DNA of 7,285 nucleotides from Alistipes sp. (lineage in GTDB: Bacteria > Bacteroidota > Bacteroidia > Bacteroidales > Rikenellaceae): positions 1 through 7,285 of the forward strand of contig JAFNUH010000169.1 of the NCBI GenBank assembly GCA_017384185.1, in the 5' to 3' direction. Both the position numbers and the translations under genes were made by a program. The notes under the pieces were generated by a model. That model saw only the letters and a list, made by a program, of their open reading frames with translations. It ran no database searches and was not told the DNA's origin. Below are positions 1 to 6,408 of the stretch, in pieces. The number at the start of each line of letters is the position of its first letter. Positions within the stretch are counted from its first letter, which is position 1.

Positions 1-576
1 GTACGTGTAGCTAATATGCAGCGTGCAAAGCAGGTTTTGATGGAGGGTATGGCTAAGTTCCCCGCAAACACTCGTATCATCGAGGGCTTGATTACTATCT
101 ACACTGATCCTGAGAACCCCGTAGGTGACCCCCAGGAGTTGGTTAAGATGGTTGACGACGCTTTGGCTAAGGATCCTCAGAACAAGGATTTGTGGAATGG
201 TCGTGCTATTATGTTCAACTCAATGAAGAACTTCGATGAGGCTATCAACTCATTCGCTAAGGTTGTTGAGCTTGATCCTAAGGACCACCAGGCTGCATTT
301 AACCTCGGTTTGTTGCACATCTACAAGGCTGATGCTTTGAACGACGAGATGAGCAAGCGTGACTATAAGAGCAACGCAGAGTGGAAGGCTGACCAGGATA
401 AGGTTATCGCAAGCTATAAGGCTGCTGTTCCCGTATTGGAGGCTGCTTACGAGCTTAACCCCAACAGCTTGCCTACTGTTGAGACTTTGAAGGTGTTGAC
501 ATTCCGTCTTCGTGACGAGGAGGGTATGATGCCTAAGTATGAGAAGTACAACAAGGCTTTGGAGGCTTTGAAGTAA
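1..576 (+). CDS. TPR-repeat protein, 5' end cut off by the window edge
   Basis: The frame is open from base 1 to the TAA at 574-576. The first ATG (base 16) follows five in-frame sense codons (V-R-V-A-N), so it is probably internal and the true start lies outside the window. The visible 191 residues are mostly helical with tetratricopeptide-like spacing. The clearest repeat covers the LWNGRAIMF...FDEAINSFAKVVELDP segment (about 60-90 counting from the ATG), followed by AAFNLGLLHIYKADAL and a last helix pair around VPVLEAAYELNPNS. TPR proteins act as scaffolds for protein contacts, and no catalytic motif is visible. Because the N-terminus is missing, a signal peptide cannot be judged. Codon choice is very uneven (GCT, AAG, GTT, TTG, CGT dominate), unlike the TonB receptor gene downstream, which suggests high expression. 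It is closed by its own terminator and not joined to the next operon. The TPR call is firm; the cellular role is unknown. Confidence 0.85.
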   Translation, partial: VRVANMQRAKQVLMEGMAKFPANTRIIEGLITIYTDPENPVGDPQELVKMVDDALAKDPQNKDLWNGRAIMFNSMKNFDEAINSFAKVVELDPKDHQAAFNLGLLHIYKADALNDEMSKRDYKSNAEWKADQDKVIASYKAAVPVLEAAYELNPNSLPTVETLKVLTFRLRDEEGMMPKYEKYNKALEALK

Positions 577-597
577 TCGTCATATCGTAATCGCTTT

Positions 598-628
598 AAC
601 GGCTGCCCAATCGGGTGGCCGTTTTTTT
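598..628 (+). terminator. Intrinsic terminator of the TPR gene
   Basis: AACGGC (598-603) pairs with GCCGTT (618-623). Inside it TGCCC pairs with GGGTG (two wobbles), giving an 11-bp stem closed by the 4-nt loop AATC. Seven Ts follow at 622-628. It lies 22 nt after the stop codon, the normal place for a Rho-independent terminator. The downstream flank runs straight into AT-rich intergenic DNA, so it separates the TPR transcript from the next operon. Confidence 0.93.
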
Positions 629-656
629 GTGCTGATGGGTGTTGGGGGCTATAAGT

Positions 657-722
657 ATATATGCGATATATGTTGGTCTATAATAGTCCTTGTAGCACCT
701 ATAACGCTTATAAAGTGTTATA
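657..722. repeat. Two AT-rich inverted repeats upstream of the promoter
   Basis: The first is ATATAT-GCG-ATATAT at 657-671, perfect around a 3-nt centre. The second runs from 700 to 722: a 10-bp arm TATAACGCTT, the centre ATA, then AAGTGTTATA, with one G-T pair in place of a Watson-Crick pair. The second is centred about 37 bp upstream of the -33 element of the predicted promoter. They could be operator sites or transcribed hairpins, but AT-rich DNA produces such palindromes by chance. The rest of the 629-826 gap holds the promoter and 5' leader described separately, and no gene is seen in it. Confidence 0.3.
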
Positions 723-747
723 TAATGTTAATTATATTGATATAGTA

Positions 748-778
748 TTGCATTTTATTTATTTTTATTTTAAATTTG
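748..778 (+). promoter_or_regulatory. Bacteroidetes-type promoter for the DUF2089 operon
   Basis: TAAATTTG at 771-778 fits the primary sigma factor -7 consensus TAnnTTTG. TTG at 748-750 is separated from it by exactly 20 nt, within the usual 19-21. Transcription would begin near 784-786, leaving a leader of roughly 40 nt before the ATG at 827. The leader is A-rich just ahead of the start codon and has no Shine-Dalgarno motif, as is usual in this phylum. Predicted from consensus only. Confidence 0.6.
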
Positions 779-826
779 TGTAGCAAGATGATGATTTTAG
801 CTCAAAGTGAATAAAATTAGAAAAAT

Positions 827-1114
827 ATGATTAAACGACGATTGCCGAAGATCTGTCCGTCGTGTGGCGGAGAGTTGCAAGTGCACGTTATGCAGTGCCG
901 AGAGTGCAGCACCAAGATTGAGGGTGATTACCCCTTGCCAGCCCTTATGCGACTTAAGGAGGATGATTTGCGTTTTGTTAGCGACTTTGTATTGTGCAGT
1001 GGTTCGCTGAAGGCGCTTGCACAGAAGATGGGTCTGAGCTACCCCTCGGTGCGTAACCGTTTAGATGATATTATCTCCGAGCTGGAGCGCTTAGAAGAGA
1101 GTGAAAATAATTAA
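827..1114 (+). CDS. DUF2089-family zinc-ribbon/HTH protein (putative transcription regulator)
   Basis: A 95-residue protein with two parts. The N-terminal zinc ribbon has Cys10-x2-Cys13 (CPSC) and Cys24-x2-Cys27 (CREC), expected to bind one zinc ion. The C-terminal part, about residues 45-90, reads like a sigma-factor-type helix-turn-helix: LRFVSDFVLCSGSLKALAQK, then the family signature SYPSVRNRLDDII at 71-83, which should be the DNA-recognition helix. Length and motif order match DUF2089 proteins. These are presumed cytoplasmic regulators, but their targets are largely uncharacterised. It is first in a three-gene operon, 6 nt before the membrane-protein gene and about 40 nt after a predicted transcription start. 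The ATG at 827 is preceded by AAAAAT, a normal start context here. Autoregulation through the upstream palindromes is possible but unproven. Family assignment is confident; function is inferred. Confidence 0.88.
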   Translation: MIKRRLPKICPSCGGELQVHVMQCRECSTKIEGDYPLPALMRLKEDDLRFVSDFVLCSGSLKALAQKMGLSYPSVRNRLDDIISELERLEESENN

Positions 1115-1120
1115 AATTAT

Positions 1121-1690
1121 ATGGCTATGATTGAGAAATTGAAAAATCCGTTTCGTTATTTGCCTTTGCGTCAGGCTTTGTGCTGGGGCATTGCGGCGCT
1201 TATCTTGATTTCTGTTTTCTGCTGGCAGACAGGACTGCGTATGACATCACTTACACAGATAAACTATGCAGGTGGCGCATTGTGGAAGGCTACCTTGCAG
1301 CAGATTGTTGTGTGGCTCTTCTTCTCGGTGGTGCTGTATGTGGCTGGTCTGTTGTTGTCACGCTCGAAGCCGAGATTCTGGGATGTGGCGGCTTATAATC
1401 TCTTTGCACGTATTCCATTCTCTCTGTCGCTACTCATATATACTATCCCTACGGTGCGTAGTGTTATGGGTTTGGCGATGGATGGTAATATTGCACGTAT
1501 GATGGAGCATATGAACCTTCTCACTATTGTAGGTGTTGTTTCATTGCTCTTTGTGGTGTGGTATTTCTACTGGAGCTATAAGGCTTTTGCCGAGGCAACG
1601 AACTTGAAAAATACAAAGGGCGTTGTGACCTTCGTAGTATGCTTCGTTATTACTTATGTCTCGTCGGCTTTCCTGTTGAATCTAATTTAG
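1121..1690 (+). CDS. YIP1-family-like integral membrane protein
   Basis: A 189-residue hydrophobic protein. A short N-terminal stretch with a positively charged, amphipathic look (IEKLKNPFRYLPLRQALCWG) leads into about five membrane helices: near residues 19-37, 61-81, 97-112, 131-151 and 167-189. The N-terminal NPFRYLP-type segment and five-helix plan resemble the bacterial YIP1 family (Yip1 domain), which has no known enzymatic activity; I see no catalytic motif. It would sit in the inner membrane. The gene lies 6 nt after the DUF2089 gene and 6 nt before the nitroreductase gene, so the three are almost certainly co-transcribed. Pairing of a small zinc-ribbon/HTH protein with a membrane protein suggests that the membrane partner senses envelope state or controls the regulator; this is inference. 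A second in-frame ATG two codons in (1127) could be the actual start. Confidence 0.7.
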   Translation: MAMIEKLKNPFRYLPLRQALCWGIAALILISVFCWQTGLRMTSLTQINYAGGALWKATLQQIVVWLFFSVVLYVAGLLLSRSKPRFWDVAAYNLFARIPFSLSLLIYTIPTVRSVMGLAMDGNIARMMEHMNLLTIVGVVSLLFVVWYFYWSYKAFAEATNLKNTKGVVTFVVCFVITYVSSAFLLNLI

Positions 1691-1696
1691 CATACA

Positions 1697-2335
1697 ATGG
1701 CAGATAACTATTTGGGTAAGAAGATGGAGGATTATATGCGAGGTGCTGCTCCCGCAAAGCGTCCATCTTCAAGTCGTACGTTGATGCGACTGCTGGAGAA
1801 AAATCGTAGCCATAGAGCTTTCGACTCTTCGTTCAAGGTGCGTGCTGACCAGTTGCATCGTATAATCGAGGTTGTAACTAAAATCCCTTCGGCACGCAAC
1901 CAGCAGGTATTGCGTTTTCGTCCCGTGTTGAGTGATGAGGCTGCGAAGGTCTTGCCGCACATTCGTCTTGGCGGTGCTCTGCCCGAATTGCATTTACCCG
2001 CCGCAGGGAGCGAGCCTAATGCATTTATCGTTATATGTTCAACGCAGGCGGAGGATAGATATGTGAGTGTCGATTTGGGTATTGCGGCGCAGAGTATGTT
2101 GTTGCAGGCTGTCGAGATTGGACTCAATGGCATCTGTATAGGTGCATTCGATAGAGCAGCTGTTCGTGAGGCTTTGGCGTTGGAGTTTGAGCCGTTGTTG
2201 ATTCTTGCGATAGGTCGTGGACAGGATGATATTCGTCTGGTGGAGATTAGTGCCAACGAAAATCATAACTACTACCGTAAGGATGGTGTGCATTATGTAC
2301 CTAAGGTGCGATTGGAGGAGTTGATTCTGAAATAA
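1697..2335 (+). CDS. Nitroreductase-family flavoprotein
   Basis: A 212-residue protein matching the FMN-dependent nitroreductase fold. N36-R-S-H-R40-A-F is the usual R-x-S-x-R motif that contacts the FMN phosphate. S65-A-R-N-Q-Q70 is the second cofactor-side motif (normally S/A-P-S-x-x-N/Q-x-Q). The 123-151 stretch, VSVDLGIAAQSMLLQAVEIG then LNGICIGAF, is the conserved core helix and following strand, and LAIGRG (170-175) closes the fold. Such enzymes move electrons from NAD(P)H to nitro compounds, quinones or other acceptors; the natural substrate cannot be read from the sequence. About 25 residues before the fold (YLGKKMEDYMRG) are charged and appear to be an extension. It is last in the operon, and its stop codon overlaps the U-tract of a terminator that serves the opposite strand. 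The family is confident, the substrate unknown. Confidence 0.88.
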   Translation: MADNYLGKKMEDYMRGAAPAKRPSSSRTLMRLLEKNRSHRAFDSSFKVRADQLHRIIEVVTKIPSARNQQVLRFRPVLSDEAAKVLPHIRLGGALPELHLPAAGSEPNAFIVICSTQAEDRYVSVDLGIAAQSMLLQAVEIGLNGICIGAFDRAAVREALALEFEPLLILAIGRGQDDIRLVEISANENHNYYRKDGVHYVPKVRLEELILK

Positions 2336-2366
2336 AAATAGGCGGGAATCTCACGATTGCCGCCTA
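2331..2366 (-). terminator. Intrinsic terminator for minus-strand transcription
   Basis: Read on the minus strand, TAGGCGG pairs with CCGCCTA (7 bp). One C-C mismatch follows, then AATC pairs with GATT around the loop GTGA, a GNRA-type tetraloop. The tail is TTTTTATTT. On the plus strand the loop is TCAC and no T-tract follows, so the element is built for minus-strand transcripts, namely the receptor-fmdE operon. It sits 157 nt beyond the fmdE stop and overlaps the convergent nitroreductase stop codon. Confidence 0.8.
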
Positions 2367-2522
2367 CCTTCGGAGCATTAGAAGCTCCTTAAACTACTAA
2401 CCCAAACTTAAATAAATGAAGAAACCTCGCTGCGGCAGTGCTTAAGTGCCACAGTTGATATTTATAATTGCAAAGTGTGTGCCAATATTTCGGTTTCGAG
2501 AATATGTGTCCACACCTTGCAT
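2367..2522. other. Hairpin-rich convergent intergenic region
   Basis: No convincing gene lies here. Three further hairpins are visible: GGAGC/GCTCC with a 7-nt loop (2372-2388); an 8-bp CTGCGGCA/TGCCACAG stem with a 9-nt loop (2430-2454), with one G-U pair when read as minus-strand RNA; and an ATATTTCG stem with a bulge at 2485-2505, flanked by GTGTG/CACAC (2475-2515). The first lies next to the strong terminator. A 9-codon ORF (2416-2445; MKKPRCGSA) has a good A-rich start context on the plus strand. The stretch would form the 3' untranslated part of the minus-strand receptor-fmdE message, or a separate small RNA; it could also be a decayed leader and gene start. Confidence 0.4.
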
Positions 2523-3077
2523 CTATTGGTCCAAAACCGTCTCAAAAATCTCGTTGCGGTCCATTGATTGCCAGTAGTCGATGGCAAGATGGCGAACGTA
2601 TGCCCAATATTGCGGTGATGCAGTGCCATACATCTCTACTCCACGACGTATGTCACGCTCGATTTGTATTGCTACGTGAGATTTAAGTCGCAGGTGCAAC
2701 CTCCTTCCATCACACATAAATATCGCCTCGGGTTGAGCTGACGTACACTCGGCAACCGTTATCAATCCGTGTCCCAGGGTTGCTTGCGTGCTAACCTGCA
2801 AACCGTCATTCATACAACTTATCGGCGGGGTGGTGCCAGCACAAGATATTACCTTTATGTGGTGCGTCTTACCAAGTTGCTCGCAGGCGTAGATACCCAT
2901 CTTTACGCCGATTGTCGAGTATATACCTAAGTGTCCGTGTAGCTCGTTGGTCAGAACTACGGCACGCCACTCCTCTCTGCCGTAGCGTGATGTTACGTAG
3001 TTGATGATGGGTGCTACGTCGGTAGAGTAGTGCTCTGTGCTCGTAGGAAACGTTGCAAAAACATTTTCGTGTATCAT
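2523..3077 (-). CDS. FmdE-family protein
   Basis: A 184-residue cytoplasm-type protein (no signal peptide) resembling the FmdE domain, named after subunit E of formylmethanofuran dehydrogenase. The diagnostic segments are NELHGHLGIYSTIGVKMG (44-61, with H47-G-H49) and C88-x2-D91-x2-Q94, followed by T-L-G-H-G at 100-104. In the classic family HGHL is followed by Cys-Pro-Gly; here it is Gly-Ile-Tyr, so one presumed metal ligand is missing. The C-terminal zinc-finger module of many FmdE proteins is absent. A role in formylmethanofuran chemistry is unlikely, since no methanogenesis gene is present and the domain is widespread in other bacteria. The gene starts 11 nt after the TonB receptor stop, so the two are surely one transcript. 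That neighbour points to binding or processing of a scarce metal or cofactor, which is inference. Family call is fairly sure, role open. Confidence 0.78.
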   Translation of the reverse strand: MIHENVFATFPTSTEHYSTDVAPIINYVTSRYGREEWRAVVLTNELHGHLGIYSTIGVKMGIYACEQLGKTHHIKVISCAGTTPPISCMNDGLQVSTQATLGHGLITVAECTSAQPEAIFMCDGRRLHLRLKSHVAIQIERDIRRGVEMYGTASPQYWAYVRHLAIDYWQSMDRNEIFETVLDQ

Positions 3078-3088
3078 AATTCTGTTGT

Positions 3089-4951
3089 TTATAATGATAA
3101 TTTTACTCCTGCGCTGATGGTTGTGCGGGGCATAGGGTAGCCTGCGTTTATCTCATATTTTTGTGATAAAAGGTTCTCGCCGTGTAGATATATGCGGACG
3201 CATTTTGATGCGTGATACTCTATGTTTGCATTCCATAGAACGTAGCTCTCCTCCTTTATGGGGTTGCTTTGCGTTATAAGACCATTTATATATTGAATAT
3301 CTGAGCCAACCATCCACCGTTTGTGGTTGTATCTCACGGCAACGAATAGTTTGTGTTCAGGTGCAGCCACAACGGGGTATTTCATACGCAGGTATGAGTA
3401 ATTTGCCAAAACCTGCCACCGAGGGTCTGCCTGCCACGAAATTTCAGCCTCAATGCCCCGATTGTCAATCTTTCCCGTGTTGACGTTTCGTGGGCGCCCA
3501 TCAACCATAAGAGTTTGAATCATATCTTTGCCATCTATATAATATAGATTTATGCCGTAGCTTATGCTTCGCAGTTGCTGATGTAGTGATATTTCATAAT
3601 TCACTATATTCTCGGGGCGAAGCTCAGGATTCTGTGGAGGAAACATATACATCTCACGTATTGTCGGGAAACGGAAACCTTTCGATACAACGGCTTTGAC
3701 CTGCATATTTTGTGGCAAGAGAATCGACGCACCACCTTGCGGCACCCACGCCCTGCCTGCACGGGAGTTGTAGTCATATCGAAGACCCGCATCTATCACC
3801 AGCCAATGCCAGATGCTCTGCTGCGAGCTTACATATCCAGCGATGTTGTGCATATATTTGTCGGCAATAACCTTGTCCTCACGGTCGTCTGTGTAGCGAT
3901 TTTTTGCTACGCCTCCCGTAAGTTGATAATCGGCGCCGATGGTTGTTCGGTTTTTAGCCCACAGTGAAAAATTTTGGTACAACGAAGCCCCCGCCATCTT
4001 ATCCTTCGAGTGGAAAAGATAGTCGGGTGGGGTAGCGCCCTCTGCGTAACCGTCGTTGATGTTGTGTATGCCCCAATTATAAAAGAGACTTATTGCCCCC
4101 TGCCTTTTGTTATTATGGTTGCGTAGTGATACGGATGTTGCACCACGTGTTATTCGTGAGTCGTTATCTATAATTGGAGATGACGCAGAGCCTGGATTTG
4201 AGGCGTTGAAGTGTGTTATGGTGAAGTTTGCCGTGACCTCCCAGCTTGGCGAAAGCTCAGCGCCAACTCTTGCCGAGCCGCCATATTGCTCAAACCCCAT
4301 ATTGGCACGATGTCCATCGCTACGGTCGTAGCTGCCCATAATTGCCGATGTGAAACGACCTTTGTGGACTCTATTCGTGAGATTGGTTTGCAGCGTATTG
4401 TATGAGCCATAGCCAACCTGAGCATTTGTCTGCGAGCCACTTTTCTGCATCCTGCGTGTTATGATATTTATAACTCCGCCCATTGCATTGCTGCCGTAAA
4501 GCACCGATGCTGGACCACGCAGAATCTCCACACGCTCAGCGAGCGATGAGTGGTAGGCGTCGGCGATAGGGTGTCCCATAAGACCCATATATTGCGGATG
4601 TCCGTCAATCAGAACCATCATACCCGTTGTGGGACTACCGCCAACTCCTCGCATACTCATACCTCCAGCAGCACCCGTGCTTACGCCGTAACCCAGCACA
4701 CCTCTGGATGTTATAAATAGGCTCGGCACAAACTCCGCAAGTGAGGGCAGTAACGATGTCCGATTACTATGCTCGATGGTGTTGCGCTCGATTATTGAGA
4801 CGGTCGTAGAGAGTAAGCGGGCGTCAGCCTTTACCTTGCTGCCCGTGACCACTATCTCATCTATTTTGTGAGTCTGCTGTAACGAGTCGAGCGCTTGCCC
4901 GTAAAGTGTGAATGGTAAAATTACAAATAGAAAAAGTGAAAGGTGTTTCAT
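3089..4951 (-). CDS. TonB-dependent outer-membrane receptor
   Basis: A 620-residue outer-membrane receptor. Residues 1-18 form a signal peptide (hydrophobic core LFLFVILPFTL, cleavage near YG-QA). The TonB box is D31-E-I-V-V-T36. The plug domain follows to about residue 167, with SMRGVGG, MVLIDGHP and the typical end VEILRGPASVLYGSNAMGGV. The rest is a 22-strand-type barrel. FRFP (about 426-429) and NPEL (about 443-446) correspond to the FRAP and NPDL boxes of BtuB/heme-type receptors. No histidine lies between them, whereas heme receptors usually have one there, so heme is not supported. There is no N-terminal carboxypeptidase-regulatory-like domain and no SusD partner, so this is not a polysaccharide SusC. 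The protein imports an unidentified ligand, probably a metal complex or cofactor, using TonB energy. It is first of two genes, with fmdE 11 nt downstream. No clear -7/-33 promoter is seen in the 45 nt ahead of it. Confidence 0.93.
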   Translation of the reverse strand: MKHLSLFLFVILPFTLYGQALDSLQQTHKIDEIVVTGSKVKADARLLSTTVSIIERNTIEHSNRTSLLPSLAEFVPSLFITSRGVLGYGVSTGAAGGMSMRGVGGSPTTGMMVLIDGHPQYMGLMGHPIADAYHSSLAERVEILRGPASVLYGSNAMGGVINIITRRMQKSGSQTNAQVGYGSYNTLQTNLTNRVHKGRFTSAIMGSYDRSDGHRANMGFEQYGGSARVGAELSPSWEVTANFTITHFNASNPGSASSPIIDNDSRITRGATSVSLRNHNNKRQGAISLFYNWGIHNINDGYAEGATPPDYLFHSKDKMAGASLYQNFSLWAKNRTTIGADYQLTGGVAKNRYTDDREDKVIADKYMHNIAGYVSSQQSIWHWLVIDAGLRYDYNSRAGRAWVPQGGASILLPQNMQVKAVVSKGFRFPTIREMYMFPPQNPELRPENIVNYEISLHQQLRSISYGINLYYIDGKDMIQTLMVDGRPRNVNTGKIDNRGIEAEISWQADPRWQVLANYSYLRMKYPVVAAPEHKLFVAVRYNHKRWMVGSDIQYINGLITQSNPIKEESYVLWNANIEYHASKCVRIYLHGENLLSQKYEINAGYPMPRTTISAGVKLSL

Positions 4952-4988
4952 AGTCTGTTTTTAGGCATTTACAGTGCAACAATGATGC

Positions 4989-5032
4989 AATAACGAAACA
5001 GGCGGCTAAACTCTACGTTTAACCGCCCGTTT
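4989..5032 (-). terminator. Intrinsic terminator after miaB
   Basis: On minus-strand RNA, AAACGGGCGGUUAAAC pairs with GUUUAGCCGCCUGUUU around the loop GUAGA: a 16-bp stem including two G-U wobbles. A short uridine-containing tail (CGUUAUU) follows. On the plus strand those wobbles become C-A mismatches, so the stem is better on the minus strand. It lies 19 nt past the miaB stop codon and about 45 nt before the receptor start, so it separates the yitT-like/miaB operon from the receptor/fmdE operon. Confidence 0.82.
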
Positions 5033-5050
5033 TATCTATGGTAGTATCTT

Positions 5051-6400
5051 CTAAAAAATCTCTTCGCCAAAGAGTGTTGCCGATGAGCAACCTGTAATGC
5101 GACAGCGAACATAGTCGCCAACCTTATGGTCGCCCTTGTCGAAGACAACAACCTTGTTCTGTGATGTGCGACCGAAGAGCTGGTCCTCACGACGCTTCGA
5201 TGTGCCCTCTACCAGCACCTCAAACTCCTTGCCTACATCACGTTTGTTACTCTGCTCCGAGAGCTGATTTTGCAGGTTGATAATCTCTGTTAGACGAGCA
5301 GTCTTAACATCCTCGGGAATATCATCACCCAAGTTACGCTGTGCGAAGGTGCCTGGACGCTCCGAATACTTGAACATAAAGGCAAACTCGTAACCGACCT
5401 CCTCCATAAGCGAGAGGGTAAGTTTGTGGTCCTCCTCTGTCTCGCCCGTGAAACCAGCGATGAGGTCTGTTGTTATGGCGCAGTCGGGCATATATCGACG
5501 GATGGCAGCCACACGGTCGAGATACCACTCACGAGTATATTTTCTATTCATACGCTCCAGCATTACGCTTGAACCCGACTGAGCAGGCAGGTGTATTGCT
5601 CGGCAGATGTTGGGCATAGAAGCCATAACCTCCAGCAACTTGTCGCTCATATCCTTGGGGTGTGAGGTAGCAAAGCGAACTCTCAGCAGCGGTGAAATCT
5701 CAGCCACAGCCTTCAGCAGAGCGGGGAAATCGACATCTCCCGTGCGGTATGAGTTTACGTTCTGACCGAGTAGAGTAACTTCACGGTAACCATTCTCGAA
5801 GAGTGACTTTGCCTCGGCAATGATGGTTGCTGCATCACGGCTGCGCTCACGACCACGAGTGTAAGGCACAACGCAGTAAGAGCAGAAGTTGTTACAGCCA
5901 CGCATAATAGCTATGTATGCGCTAACGCCATTCTTATCTAAACGCACGGGGGCAATCTCAGCATAGGTCTCCTCCTGCGAGAGAAGCACATTTACGCCCT
6001 TGCCACCAGCCTCAGCCTCACGTACAAGGCGAGGAAGGTCACGATATGTGTCGGGGCCTGCAACGATATCCACCGCCAGTTCGCCAACGGTGAGCTGCTC
6101 CTTCAGGCGCTCAGCCATACAACCGATGATGCCGATGAGCAACGATGGCTTGCGCTTGCGAAGGCGTCGCATCTCAGTCAGGCGACCCCAAATGCGCTGC
6201 TCAGCATTGTCACGTATCGAGCAGGTGTTGATAAGAATCACATCAGCCTCGTCAATCTTCTCGGTGTAGATGTAACCCTCCTTCTGCATAATAGACACGA
6301 CAATCTCCGAGTCGCCAACATTCATCTGGCAACCGTATGTCTCTATGAAGAGTTTTCGACCCTCGCCAACGAGGGGACGCAAATTATTTACGTTAATCAT
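5051..6400 (-). CDS. miaB: tRNA-2-methylthio-N6-dimethylallyladenosine synthase MiaB
   Basis: A 449-residue radical-SAM methylthiotransferase that adds a methylthio group to N6-isopentenyladenosine at position 37 of tRNAs reading UNN codons. The N-terminal MTTase domain carries Cys24 (ETYGCQMN), Cys60 (INTCSIRDNAEQR) and Cys94 (GCMAER), which bind the auxiliary 4Fe-4S cluster. The radical SAM core has Cys169-x3-Cys173-x2-Cys176 (GCNNFCSYC) followed by VVPYTRGRERSR; the next helix and LLGQNVNSY are typical of MiaB rather than RimO or MtaB. Further family motifs include RFATSHPKD, LPAQSGS and DLIAGFTGETEEDH. The last ~65 residues, from KEFEVLVEG on, are the TRAM domain that binds tRNA. Length is normal and every catalytic cysteine is present. 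The gene begins 8 nt after the YitT-family gene stop and is followed by a strong terminator, so it is the last gene of that operon. Confidence 0.97.
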   Translation of the reverse strand: MINVNNLRPLVGEGRKLFIETYGCQMNVGDSEIVVSIMQKEGYIYTEKIDEADVILINTCSIRDNAEQRIWGRLTEMRRLRKRKPSLLIGIIGCMAERLKEQLTVGELAVDIVAGPDTYRDLPRLVREAEAGGKGVNVLLSQEETYAEIAPVRLDKNGVSAYIAIMRGCNNFCSYCVVPYTRGRERSRDAATIIAEAKSLFENGYREVTLLGQNVNSYRTGDVDFPALLKAVAEISPLLRVRFATSHPKDMSDKLLEVMASMPNICRAIHLPAQSGSSVMLERMNRKYTREWYLDRVAAIRRYMPDCAITTDLIAGFTGETEEDHKLTLSLMEEVGYEFAFMFKYSERPGTFAQRNLGDDIPEDVKTARLTEIINLQNQLSEQSNKRDVGKEFEVLVEGTSKRREDQLFGRTSQNKVVVFDKGDHKVGDYVRCRITGCSSATLFGEEIF

Positions 6401-6408
6401 ACTCAGTT

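Noticed and set aside
1732..2256. Minus-strand ORF of 174 codons opposite the nitroreductase gene
   Set aside because: It lies wholly antisense to a gene with clear family motifs, and its composition (Arg/Ser/Ala-rich, no motif) is typical of a shadow frame.
2339..2388. Plus-strand terminator for the DUF2089 operon
   Set aside because: Neither hairpin is followed by a T-tract on the plus strand; the U-tract and GNRA-type loop exist only when read on the minus strand.
2468..2686. Plus-strand ORF overlapping the fmdE 3' end
   Set aside because: No recognised motif, no promoter and antisense to the FmdE-family gene, which has conserved motifs.
5334..5528. Minus-strand ORF inside miaB
   Set aside because: It is an alternate frame of a complete and strongly conserved miaB gene.
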